A stretch of 61,000 nucleotides of DNA from Neocallimastix lanati (nom. inval.) (GCA_016946835.1 JACVTC010000168.1:64001-125000), one strand, 5' to 3'; counted from the first letter of the stretch, positions 24,031 through 46,291 are shown. The notes: generated from the sequence alone by a model not told the origin. Numbers and translations are program-made.

Positions 24031-27000
24031 TAGTTATAATATTGTAATTATGAGAATTATATTTAATAATTTAAATTAATATATTAATTTCTTTATATCA
24101 ATATATTATAATATAATAATATGATATATAAAAAGAATGTTCTTATGTAAGTAATAAAAGAGGTATGAAATATAATTTGTTAAAATTTAATATTTTAAGA
24201 TCAATGGATACAAGACTTTTGGATGAGGCTTTCTCTATATTATATTCCGTTTTATTAAATAGTTTCCCAAATATTTTACAATGGAATAAGGTTCCAAAAG
24301 AAATTCAAATTGAGAATATGATAGATCCAACAAAAAATTCTTCCTCAGTTTTAAAGGAACATGTGATTGACAGTGATTCTAATGTTCTTTATCCAAAAAC
24401 CTATCCAAATTTTGGTTTTGGTGGTGCTAATGCCAGTGTCATTTTGGAGGAAGAATCTCAATTAGATAAAAATAAAATTTCAGTGTTAATGAAAAAAAAT
24501 AAGAAGGGTGAAGTTATTCCATGCTCTTATGTAGCCTTCTTCTCAGCAAGTAATTTAAGACTTTTAAAGGAAACCTTGAAGAAATGGTTATACGTACCCA
24601 AACAGGAATTATTACCTACGCTTTATCTTAATGCTACCACAAGGGAAGTTTTAGCTCATCGTATCTTTATCTTTACCAGGAGTGCTAACGAATTCTATCA
24701 AACTCTTCATCAATTCATTGATGATAATAATGATGATTATATTGAAAATGGTTATAAAGCTACTGAGCAATATATATATGTTGAAACTACCAATGATCTT
24801 AAGAAGGGTGTTACAATGACTTTCGATGAGCCCTTCTACTCTATTGATTCCTTCTTAGAAAATCATACTTTTTATGATACCTGTAGAGATCTCTATATCA
24901 ATAATAGTTATTTTGCTGATTGTATCGAATATTGTGATAAAATATTAAAAATGGTTGGGGATCGTTCCCTCATTCAAGATTATGGTCTTTTCTGTCCGGG
25001 AAATAGAAATGTACAAAAAGAAGACAAGTTAAAGGAAGATCTTCTTAAGGATCCTTCAACCGCTCTTTTAATTAGTGGTATTGTTCAATTTAGCTTGGTA
25101 TCTCTCTATAAATACTATGGTATTACGCCTAGTGTTGTTATTGGCTATGGTGCAGGTGAAATTACTGCGGCGTATGCAGCTGAAAAAATAGATTTGAAGG
25201 ATGCCGTTCAGATTCTTTACCACTACGGTCAAGTCCTATCCATGGCAAACAATTCATCACCAAAAGTTTACTCTTTTCTGGTTGGTTGTCCTGTGGGAAG
25301 ATTGAATCATATGATGGTTTCCAAGTTGACTCCATCCGAAAAGGATCTTATTTCTATTTCTGGTATTCCAAATCCAAGACAATGCATTCTTTGTGGTGAG
25401 ATGGAAATTTTGAAAAAAGTTATGAAGATGATCAAGGATGAAAAGGTACCAATTCTCAGTGGCTTTATGGAAAGCTTTGGTATACATTCTAAGATAATTA
25501 CAGAAGCTATGAAGGATGAATTAACAAAGCGTCTTGAAAACATTTCATCTCATTCTTCTTCTATTGCGATGTTTTCAACTGCAAAATTCAATGAGAAGAG
25601 CGAACCGTACACTGGTGCTTTAGATGGTTCATACTGGTGGATGAATATGAGAAATCCAGTACTTTATGCCCATACTCTTTCTCAAACAGTTAACTACCTT
25701 CCTTCTGATGGTAAGAATATTTTAGAAATTGGTCTTTTCTTTGATTACAAGGTCTTCAAGTCTTCCTCCTCCAGATTCTATAAGCAAGACAGAATTTATA
25801 ATTGTTTCGGCCATGAAGAAAGAGAAAAAATTAACATCAGCAACCCATATACAACATATTCAAATGATACTACCAATACCAATACCACAACCAATACCAA
25901 TACCAATGCCAATATCAATACCAATATTACTATTAATTATAATATTTCCCTTGATCAATTTATTCGTTTTCTTTGTATGATGCATGGCAATAATGTAACT
26001 CAAAAATTAAAGTTTAATCATCTCTGGGAAACCGTAGCATGTGTTGAAGGAGGTGATCATACCTTTAAACAACTTTATAGTATGCACTATGATCTTCCAA
26101 CTTACTCTTGGAATCATAAATATTTAAGAAGGTTGTATAAAAATAACCGAAATAGTTTACTCAATGAGATCAATATGGTTAAAACTAAGGATGAATCTTA
26201 TTTAGAAAAAAATAATCTAATGGAATATGGTCAAGGTTTGAATGAAAAAATAAAACCTAAGGAAGGTACATTAAATCAAAAGAAATCTGAAAATCTTATT
26301 AAATCTAATATTACCGCTTCTGCTTTCACTCCAAAGGAGAAAGAAAATAATAATCCAATGATGGACAGTATGAAACAAAATATTTCTTTGAATAATATAC
26401 CAATTATAAACAACAACACCACTACTAGTTCATCCAAGTTCACTTCTACATCTATACCTACATTTATACCTGCATTCACCACTACATCAAAGTCTAAGTC
26501 TACCGCCATTCCAATTAAAGTTTTTTCTCCTACTTCTTTTCAGATACAACCTAATAAAATCCATTCTGATAACTTAACTAGCAATCGTTCTGATGTTTCT
26601 GATCGTAACATCAAAGCTTCTCCTATAGATCAAAGTTCAAATAAAAATCAGAATCAATATCAAAGTATAAATCAAAGTCAAGGCCAAAATCTAAATCAAA
26701 GCCAAGATCAAAGTACAATTCCAGCTCCAGTTACGGTACCAACTTCAGCCTCAGTTAATACTAATTCAATATCCATGGAAACAAGTTCATCTCCAGCTCA
26801 ATTTAAGAAATCTGTAACAGGAACTACTGTTATAGAGGATAAAAAAACAGAATTATCTTTAAACAGGTCAAATAATACTACTGAAGTTATTTCCACTGAA
26901 GATGATGATTTCTGGATTTATGAAAATAACGCCTATTTAGTAGACCATAAGGTCAATAACCAAATTGTTTTCCCAGCGGCAGGCAGTATTAGTCGTGCCT

Positions 27001-30000
27001 TATATGGTTTTAGTAGAAGTAGAGGCCAAATGGAGAAGAAATCTATGGTTTCTTTAACTGATTTAGAATTTATTGGTCTTACCGTTTTCCAAAAAGATGA
27101 GGAAAGTCAATTGAATAGTAAGGGTCCAATTCCTATGAAGCTTTATGAAAGTAGGGAACATCAATTCGCTTTGAAACATCAAGATGGTTCAATGATTAGT
27201 AAAGGTGTTTTTCCTGACAGTAGTCCCAAGGAACTTCTTGATTTCCCAGAATTATCGGAAATAATCAAGAGTTGCTCCACCGTAAAAGGTGGGGAAGGTA
27301 TTCGAAAGGATCTTATATATCAACGTGCCAATGCCATCGAACTTCAATATGGTCCTGAATTTCAACTAATTCAACATGGTCGTTCTGGAAGAAGTTATTC
27401 CTATGTCAAGATTGAGGTCAGAGAGGACCACTGTCAAATGATTTGTCATCCTGCCGTACTTGATAACTGTTTCCATTCAGTGATATGTTTAGGTCTCGGT
27501 TGTGGTAATCGTCAAGTACTTCCCTTTAAGATAAAGCAATTCGATATGATGAATGGAGGTTATTTCAAGACTGGTACTATCACTTGTGTAAGTCAATTAA
27601 TCTATCAGGATTTAAGTCGTGCTATTATCAATTTTTTTGTTTATGATAGTGATGATCAACCCTTCATGAAGATTGATCATATGGAATTTTTAGTAAGAAA
27701 ATTGAAACCTATTCGTCCATTAGAATGGCAAAATGTTCTTCAACTTGAAAAGATTGATGCCTCTTCTGAAAAAGTCTTTCCTATCCCTTGCCGTCAAGTC
27801 ATAGTGATTTGTGATAAGCAACAGGAAGATGAAGTTCAAATGCATCTAATGGGTACTCTTACTTCCTTTAATCTTCTAGTATACTTAATCATGGAGAATT
27901 CTAATGCTAGTATTCAAGTCATGCTCCAGAATGGAAGTATAACCAAAGAGGATACCAGTATTGTTGATGTTACTCTTTTAGAGGATTCTTCTCTCCCTAC
28001 TGCCTTTACTAAAATTCAGTTTTATGTCTCTCAGGGATTAAACTTTGTCATGGGAAACATTCGTTTGGATCATGTTAAAAATGATGAAAATCCAGAAAAT
28101 TTATTTACAGCTTCAAATAGTCTTCCTGGTATGTTGAAGGCGGCCCGTTCTGAATCTAGAGAAAATCAAATGTTTAATGTTCAAGCTAATACGGTGGAGC
28201 AGTTTGCTAGAGGTCTTTTCTCTGGTTGCCTCTCTATTGACGAGCCAGATATTATTGTGAGGGACAATGGAGATATTCAAGTGCTTCGTTTAATTCATCA
28301 AAAAACCGTTCCTCCTATTCGTTCCAAAAATTTCATTTCTGAACCAAAACTAGTTGGTCATATCAATAGAATGATGTTCCATAAAGAATATGGTATTCCG
28401 GAACTTAAGAAAAGTAGTGAAAAGGACAATGAGAGTGTTGTTGTGAAGGTCAGAATGATTTCTCTTCAAAATAATGATGTTCTTCATAACTCTTACCCAG
28501 AACTCGCTGATATCATGAAGTGTTCTAATGTGGTAGAATGTGTCGGTACCATTGTTAATGTTGGTAGTAGAGTTAAGAACTTCAAAAGAGGTGATTTTGT
28601 TTTTGGTATTAGTTTCTATGCTGACTACGTTCCTTCCTCCTACGTCAAGATTCCTCAAGACTTGGTGGTTGTTATCAATGAAAAGGATAGTCAGAAACAG
28701 CAACGCCTTATTTCCTCAGTTTATGCTTATACTGTTGCACTCTATTTATTGAATGATATTAAAGAGGATGAATCTATTCTTTTCTCTACAGGTGCCAATG
28801 ATTTAATGCAAGCTCTGGTTACTGTAGCTAAACAAAAACGTATTCCCATCCTTTTGGATGATGTCTCTCAAAAATACAGTAGAAGTGGTAATCCTATCTT
28901 TACCAACCTTCTTAAGGATCAAAGAATAGTAAATTCTGGAGATCATGACCAATGTCTTCATCATGTTAAACAGTTAACTAATGGTCATGGAGTCCACTAT
29001 GTCATCGACGCCAATGTCAAATCGGACAGAGAAAATGTTTTGAAGGAATGTCTAAGCCATAAAGGTGAATATATTAGGGTTGGTCATTTTAGTCAAAATG
29101 TTATTAAAAAGAGTATATCCAATAGAGTCATTCAAATGAATGCTCTTAGTACCAAGGAAATCTCACCAATAGTAAGAAAGGCTATAGAAATGATTAATGA
29201 CTATTCTGTGGAAGCCATTGAGCTCAAAACCTATCCACTCTCACAGATGAATCGTGCCATCCTTGAAATAATTAGTGGTCGTAGTCAGGGTAAATCCTGT
29301 CTTGTGATGGGAGAGGAAGATATTGAATATGATTGTCTACCAAGTCGTGTCTTTAAGGAGGATAAATCTTATTTGGTGACCGGGGCTTTTGGTGGTGTTG
29401 GTTTAAGAGTTTGTCTTTGGATGCAACTTCGTGGAGCTCATCATCTCGTCCTTACTACCTCCTCTAATCCTGAAATGAAGTATCATCATCCAATTGTGAA
29501 TGCCTTACGTCAGCGTGGTGCTGAAGTTACCATTGTGAAATGTGATATTTCAAAGTATAATGAGGTGGAAAAACTTTTTAAGGAAACTACTCCAGTGATT
29601 GATGGTGTCTTCCATTTTGCTAATAAATTCGGACCAAAATTAATTCGAGATTCCAACCTTTCAGGTTTTATCTCCACCTATGAGCCCAAGGCACGTGGAG
29701 CGCTCAATCTTCATAAAGTTAGTCAACAGGGTTATCCTCTCTCCAACTTCGTTCTCTTCTCTTCTGTATTAGATCTTCTTGGAAATACCGGTCAAATTGC
29801 TTATGGTGGTGCCAATTCTTTCCTTGGTAATCTTGTCTATTATCGTAGAAGTAAAGGACTTTCAGGTCAGTGCTTCTCCTTACCAGCAATGAAAGGTTCT
29901 GGTTATCTTTCTCAATGGAAACAGGATGAACAATCTCGTGAATTCTCGGAAGTCATTGAATTCTTGGATGCAGAAGATTTACCAGATATTTTAGACTTTT

Positions 30001-31217
30001 TCCTCAGAGAGGATATTGATCCATGTCTTCAATTGATGTCCCGATTCCAAATTAATAGTGAATATAAAAGACATATTGCTCCATTGACTAAAGTCTTTCA
30101 ATACCGTATTGATCAAGATCTCACTATCCCTTCCACAGTTCAATATCATTTTCCACCTCTTAAGTTTCATAAGGAATTGGAAGAAAAAGAAAAGTATATC
30201 TTAAAGAAATATATAACAACAACTCCAGTAATAACATCAAGTTCCAAATCCTTTAACAGTTCAAAACAAAGTCAAAGTCAAAGTCAAAGTCAAAGTCAGA
30301 ATCAAAATCAAAATCAAAATCAAAATCAAAATCAAAATCAAAATCAAAATCATAATTCATCTCATTTGTATTCTTCAACAATTGATATTGAGGATAGTAA
30401 TTCCAGTAGTACTAGAGATAATAATGTTGATGATAGTAATATTAGAAAAAGTAGTACATTCGGAGATGGAGGTGGTAACAAAAGTGAAAAAATCTTAAAT
30501 AAAAATGAGAAATACAATGATAAAAAATCATTTCAAAATAGTCATGTTTACTATCAACCGTTAGAGGACGGAATCTATTGTCTGACATTGAAGAACGACT
30601 ACATGACTTTAGAATATGCTGAAGAATTAGGACAAGCTATTACTGAGCTTTCTCAACTGAAGAAAATGAAAATTTTAATTATTGAGTTTGAGAAAAACTT
30701 TTCGAAAGGTTTAGAACCATCATTAAAAGAGGAACTTTGTAAGGAGAAACCATCCAAGTCAAAAATAAATGAAATTTTTAAAATATATTTCCATTGTATG
30801 AAATTAGCTAATATTAATATACCTGTAATCTGTTGTCTTAATGGTGAGATTACTGACCTTTCTATACTCATAGGTCATTTATCCAATTGGAGACTCATTA
30901 CTCGTCAATCCGTCTATTATTCCCATAATAATCCAATTAACATTAAATGGATGACAGATATAGCTATAAGCAATGATGAGACTCATTATCTTAAGTTGAT
31001 AAAACAATTAGAAGAAGAAAATATTAGTGCAATTTATGCCTACAAATTAAAATACATTAATGATATAGCCTTCAATGTTGAAAAAATGAAAATAATGGCT
31101 CTAAAAATGGCAAAAATTTTAATACGTAATGATAAAAAAAATTTAATGGATACTACTATGGAGGATGTTTTAAAAATTAATAATATTATAAAAGAAATTA
31201 TCACTTTTTATCGCTAA
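22488..31217 (+). CDS. AOS-PKS-crotonase fusion megaprotein (LCB1-like domain + PKS body + crotonase-like domain)
   Basis: Exons 22488-23040, 23451-23978 and about 24136-31217 join in phase (2,720 residues; introns GTAAAA...TATAG and GTAAGA...AAAAG). Residues 1-420 form an alpha-oxoamine-synthase domain like serine palmitoyltransferase subunit 1: YGIGTYG (72), LDESNALG (D207), and MNRALCANGQ (239) where the PLP lysine should lie. At 452 NFGFGGANASVILEE is the C-terminal tip of a ketosynthase; the rest of the KS is absent. The AT-like domain (580-900) has GYGAGE (697) in place of GHSxGE, with H811 kept. DH keeps H1298 (LVDHKV) and D1470 (HPAVLD). A psiKR and a degraded ER (1776-2092) precede a KR with TGAFGGVG (2109), K2212, S2237, Y2250 and N2254. 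A Ser/Gln/Asn linker (about 2404-2433) leads to a crotonase-like domain (2496-2720). No ACP is visible. The third acceptor could instead be at 24163. The function is unknown. Confidence 0.85.
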
Positions 31218-32092
31218 ATTTTAATTAATATATTATCTTTTTTTTTTTTTTTATTAAAAAAAATTATATTAAATATTAGTAACATTTTTTTACTATTCAC
31301 TTGTTAATTTCCTTGTAAATATTTATTTAAATTCTATCTTATATATATTTGTATTTATTATATATATTTTATATTAAAACCTTTATTTTTTATTTTTTTA
31401 TTTTTTTTTATTATTATTATTGGCTATTTAACTAATAAAATACGTTTAATAATAAATACAATATTTTTTTTAATAAAAAAAAGAAAGAAAGAAAAAAAAA
31501 AATTATTTCAAATTATTTTTTTTTATATTTTTAATTATGGATTTATTTTATTCAAGTAATTGATAAATCGAATAAACAAAGAATATAAAATTGAATCCAT
31601 TATTTAATATTTGAAAAATCTATAAAATAAAAGGAGACAATTTTTTTTTCTCATTTTACATTTAATAAAAAAAAATATAATAAGTAAATAGATATATTAA
31701 ATAAAAATAATTAATTATTCATCAATTAATATATTTACATTATTATTATTATTCATTTTAAGTTTATGACATAATTATTAACTAAAAACATTTTTTATTA
31801 TTTGTTATTGTTTTTGTATTTGTAAATGATTATTTATATATACTTATTTATTTATGAATTAACATTTTCATTAATTACTAAGAAAAAAAAAAAAAAAAAA
31901 AAAAAACAGCTAAAGATGAATAAACAAATACTCTAGATATTGAATATTCTCTTTCAATATCTATATTATATTAAAAATTAATTATTATGAGAAATAATTT
32001 ATTTTTCTTATTCATCTCTTAATTTATATTCAAATTTGTATATATAAACATACATTATATCGATATAATTACTCATTATATTATTAATATTC
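31218..32092. other. A/T-rich spacer, no gene seen
   Basis: This is the 3' flank of the AOS-PKS gene up to the MULE target site. It holds homopolymers and A/T runs and nothing recognisable. Confidence 0.6.
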
Positions 32093-32101
32093 ATAATATT
32101 A
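32093..32101. repeat. left target-site duplication of MULE copy 1
   Basis: ATAATATTA here is repeated exactly at 35833-35841. Confidence 0.85.
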
Positions 32102-32819
32102 GAATGTGGTCCATTTCGCCAATTTTTTTTTTTTGAAATTTTAATAAGCCATCTATTTATTTGTGGCTTTTAAAATTTATATTATTACGCCATAAAATTT
32201 AATATAATTTTAAGTAAAAAAGAAATAAATGTATAAATAAATAAGTAAATAAATAAATAAATAAAAATTAAAAAGGTCAATAAAAAATAAAATATTTTTA
32301 TATAATTTTTTTTTTTTTTTGGCAATCATGTTATAAGGAAAATGATAAATAATTATTTTCCTTATAACCTTATTTTTTATATTTTATTATTAATATTTAT
32401 ATTATATTTTTATATTTTATATTTTATTATTGATATTATATTTTTATATTTTTCTATTAATATTATATTTTTATATTTTTATATTTTTATATTTTATTAT
32501 TAATATCAATATAATATTTTTATATTTTATTATTAAAAAATTTTATTTTATAAATTTATATTTAAATTAATATTATTTAAAATATTAATTTTTTATATTA
32601 TAACTAAAACTTTAGTTGTTATTATAACATCTTAATAATAGAATTAAACCTTTTATTTTATATATAATTTATAAATAAAATATTAAATAATAATAAAAAT
32701 TACAAAATAATATTTTTATAAGACTTAAATTATAGCTGTAAATTGAAATTTCAAAAATTAAAATTTGTTGTTCACATTTCAATTACTATTTATATATTAC
32801 AGCAACCGTTTTGTAGAGA

Positions 32820-33260
32820 TATATAAATAGGTTTTTTACACATATGAATTCACATGTCTATCCCATATTATATATATGGGCTTGTAAAGAACATATATAC
32901 TTTGGTATATATATCTTATACTATATCAGTACGACGTCGGCGCTCCAAATTCCTAAGCAGAGGTAGCTCCAGTAGACATGTCTTGCCAAATAACATCTGT
33001 GTTATCCTATAGAAATTGAACTCGTAACCCTCACAGTATAGGCTATACAACTACACTAGGATGCCATGGGTGATCAAATATAGAAATTAAATACGTGGCA
33101 ATCCAATAATGGTAGGAGCGGAATTAATACTTACCTGAAATTGTGCCATTATAACCCCTTTACCCTTTCTCCAAACCCTATCGGGAAAATCAGATAAAGA
33201 ATAGATACCAGATGATTATTAAGTCCGCCACATAACAACCAGTAGAAAGCCCAGTTCCAC
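32820..33260 (-). other. GC-richer tRNA-like/SINE-like island inside MULE copy 1
   Basis: This stretch before the transposase is far less A/T-rich than its surroundings. On the minus strand about 33058-33006 shows a weak tRNA-like shape: ATCCTA pairing with TAGGAT, TAGTGTAGTTG like an A box, and GAGTTCAATTTC like a B box. Further along, a hairpin of CCCATAT/ATATGGG precedes CATATGTG, reminiscent of the SINE end at about 9601-9631. The same island lies at the equivalent place in copy 2, so it predates their duplication. Identification as a SINE is tentative. Confidence 0.35.
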
Positions 33261-33678
33261 TTTATATGCTAAAAAATGCTATATATATTTGTTGTTTTAA
33301 AAAGACTTAAAAGTTAATAATTTAATTAGATTATAATATAAATAAAATAATTAATTAATTCATAAATTCTTTATTAGTATATATTAAAAAAAAAAAATTA
33401 ATATTAATTTAGAATAAATAAATAATTAAATTTTTTTTATATACATTAAATAAATAATTTATTTTTAAATAATAAAAATTAAAATATTTTCATATATACT
33501 TTATGTATCTGTTTTTTTTTAAAAGAATTAAAAGAAAAAGAAATAATTAAAATACTTTTTATCTTTTAAAAAAAATTGAATATTTAATTGTTCAGAATTA
33601 ATATTAAAAAATAATATTTAGATAATTAATATAATGATTTAAAAGATATAATTAAAAACTATATATTAAAATTTATAA

Positions 33679-35103
33679 ATGGAAGAAAACATAACTATTT
33701 ATATAAGTGAGTCTAATAAAGGAGAAGAACAAATCATTATTAATAAACAATATAAATTTAATTTTTCACATTCAAGGAAAGATAATTCAAGAGTTTATAA
33801 ATGTACCGAATATAAAAAAAATAATAAATGTAAATCTTTTATTATTTTAAATAATGAGAAAGAAATCTTAAAATATGAGAGTTTACATAATCATCCTGGA
33901 AACGAATATAGTGTATCCCTATCTGTAATGAAACATAAAATTAAAGATGAAATTAAAAAACATTCAAATCCTTTTGATATAAAACGAAAAAGACTATATA
34001 ATGAAATTTCTAAAGAAATGGGATTTATATATCCGTGTCCAGAATATATTTCAGTTAAAACTCTAATATTAAGAAGTATTAATAAAAAACTACCATCCAA
34101 TGTAACAACTTTTAATGAAATTCCTAATGAATCTGAATATTATAAAACTGAACGAAATGAAGATTTTATGATATTCAAAAATTCTGGTTTAGTAATTTTT
34201 CAATCCCTTTTCAAGCAAAATTATTTAAGAAATATAATAATGATATATTTGTGGATGGTACTTTTTATATCGCACCTAAATTTAGTCAACAAGTGTTTAT
34301 TACTAGAACTTACGTTAAAGAATTGAATAGTTTTTATACTACTTCTTATGCAATATTAAGAAATAAAAAGCAAAAAACATATAAAATGTTATTCAATAAA
34401 TTAAAACAAAATTCTAATAATAATATTATAACTGAACCAAAAAATGTACATTGCGATTTTGAAAAAAGCATATCCAAAGCAGTTAAAAAAATATTTCCTA
34501 ATATAAATATTAAATACTGTATTTGGCATTATAAAAATTTATTAGAAATTAAAAAAAAATGAATTGTGCCGTAATGAAGTGAACGATGATGAAAAAAATA
34601 TTTAATTATTACAAAGGAATTTCAAACTTACCATTTATCAACCCTGAATACATAATGGATATTTTTTCATTTATTAAAACTAAATCCATTGAAAAAAATT
34701 CTTGTCAATTTTTAAAATTTTTAGAATATTTTTATGAAACATATTTAATTAGTTACGATATGAAAAGTTGGAATTATTATAATAATATTGAACATATAAC
34801 CAATAATGCTTCAGAATAACTCAATAATTCTTTAAATAAACTATTTCCAATGAAACCAAATTTTTATGAATTAATAAATAAATTAAAAGAACAGGAACAT
34901 TTATCATATTATGATTACCAAATGAAAATAAAAGGAATTTGGAGAATGAAAAAAAAAAATAAAAACAAAAACTCATGAAATTAATATCTTAATTGAAAAA
35001 TACAAAAATAAAGAAGCCAAGTTAATTAATATTAAATATGATAGAAGTGATCTTACTAAATTGTGGTTTGAATGTTTAACTAATTTAAATAATATTTTAT
35101 AAA
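33679..35103 (+). pseudogene. MULE transposase, broken
   Basis: This is collinear with the intact frame at 53986-55407. I see several lesions: a C missing near 34205 (frameshift after IFQS), an extra A in A runs near 34550 and 34592, a TCA-to-TAA stop at about 34816, and A-run length changes near 34950. The N-terminal 170 residues, including the zinc-finger region, are still open. The catalytic Asp and Glu codons survive in the wrong frames. Confidence 0.88.
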
Positions 35104-35832
35104 TATTATTTAATAATAAATAATTATGAAATGACAGAGGAATTTCCAAAAGAAAAAATCATTAAAATTCTTTCATACAAAAACTTATAATTAAATTTAT
35201 TAATTAAAATTTTATAATTATTAAAAAGTTAAAATGTTTATATACTTGATAAAATTTATGTAGTTTAAATAAATATTCTATAATTTTATTATTATAATTT
35301 ATTTTATTAATAATTGTTTAAATATTTTATTAATATTTTTTTTTAAAATAAATAATCCTATATTTTTATACTTTATTATTAATATCAATATTATATTTTT
35401 ATATTTTTATATTTTATTATTAATGTTTATAATTAATTTTATTAATAATTGTTTAAATATTTTATTAATTTTTTTTTAAATAAATAAATCTATATAATTG
35501 TTAAAGTATTTTATTCATATTTTTTTTAAATAAATAAATCTATATAATTGTTAAAGTATTTTATTAATATTTTTTTTTTAAAATAAACCTTTTAATTGTT
35601 TGAATATTAAACCTTTTAATTGTTTGAATATTTTATTTTATTTTTTTTTTTTTTGTAAAAAAATATTTATTTTTATCTAACCATTATAATTTATTTAATT
35701 ATTCACTTAATAAATTTTAAGAAAAAAATTACAAATTAATAATACAACAAAATAGTATCATATACTATTAATTTAAAAAGCCTCAAAATTTGATATATCA
35801 CGTGAAAAAAATTGGCGTTTTGGACCTCTCCC

Positions 35833-35841
35833 ATAATATTA
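35833..35841. repeat. right target-site duplication of MULE copy 1
   Basis: This is an exact copy of 32093-32101. Confidence 0.85.
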
Positions 35842-45201
<9,360 letters not shown>

Positions 45202-46291
45202 ATATAAATATATATATATTTACTATTATATATATATATAATTTTTTTTGTTTAAATTTCTTTTTTACTTAATAAAATTAATATTTTATGTTTGTATGTA
45301 TAATATATATATTTATTCCTACAGTAAAATTATTTATTATATATATTTTTTGATCTAATATCTACAAAATCTTCTTTTATAGTATTATTTATTTAAAGCA
45401 TTAATAATGCTTTTGATTTTAAGCTGGTAATTATGGATGCTTTTTTTTTATGATAAATGATGAATGGATATTTTGTTTAAAAAAAGGATATAAATATATA
45501 AATATATATTATATATTTTGTTGTTAATAATAATATTTTTTATCAAATATTCCTTTTTTTTTTTTAAAAAAAAAAGAAATATTTAATAAATAGATAATAG
45601 ATAAATATCTTTAATATATATAAAAAGGTCTTTAACTACTTTTTTTTTTTATTATCAAAAATTAATCAAAATTTAATACTCATTAACAATATACTTTTTC
45701 ATTTAATATAAAAATAAAAAATATAATTATTAATATATTTAATTATACATTTTATTATTTTTTAATAATTTATATTATATAATATTAATTTTCTATATTC
45801 ATTCTTTTTAGTATTTTTTAACTAGATTATGAGATATTTAAAATATTAACAAACTTAATGTAATAATACTAATTAAAAATAAAGATAATTTAAAAATCGA
45901 CAAAATTAATATAAGAAAACTTAAAATATTAAAGTTTTTATATACCAAAAGAAATATTGTATATTTAAATATTTGAAATATTATAAAAAAAGAGTTATTA
46001 AAAATATAATTTTTCATATATATAATTCCTATATAGAATAATTATTTATAGAACAAATAATTAAATTATTAAATGAATTATGTTAATTTATTTACTTAAA
46101 ATTTTATTATTCAATTTAATTTTTATTATATTTTTACATTTATATATTATATATTTAAGTTTTGAAAAATATTTATCATAAAAAAAAATTTTTTTTTTCT
46201 TTTCTTTATTCATAATAAAAAATTATATAAAAATTTTAAAATATATTAAATTGATAAATTATAGTTTTTAGAATATTATTACTTAATAAAA

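Larger units (their letters stand above)
32102..35832 (+). mobile_element. MULE-type DNA transposon, copy 1 (3,731 bp)
   Basis: The ends are imperfect inverted repeats of about 26 bp. The left starts GAATGTGGTCCATTTCGCCA, and the right, read inward, starts GGGAGAGGTCCAAAACGCCA. The element is flanked by exact 9-bp duplications, the size typical of Mutator-like elements. It is collinear and nearly identical with copy 2 (52429-56283), which fixes the boundaries of both. The transposase frame is broken, so this copy could move only in trans. Confidence 0.88.

Noticed and set aside
28350-28703. Antisense frames within the AOS-PKS gene (also 25257-25543, 26276-26509, 30653-30871)
   Set aside because: No independent coding signal; they overlap strongly supported PKS domains.
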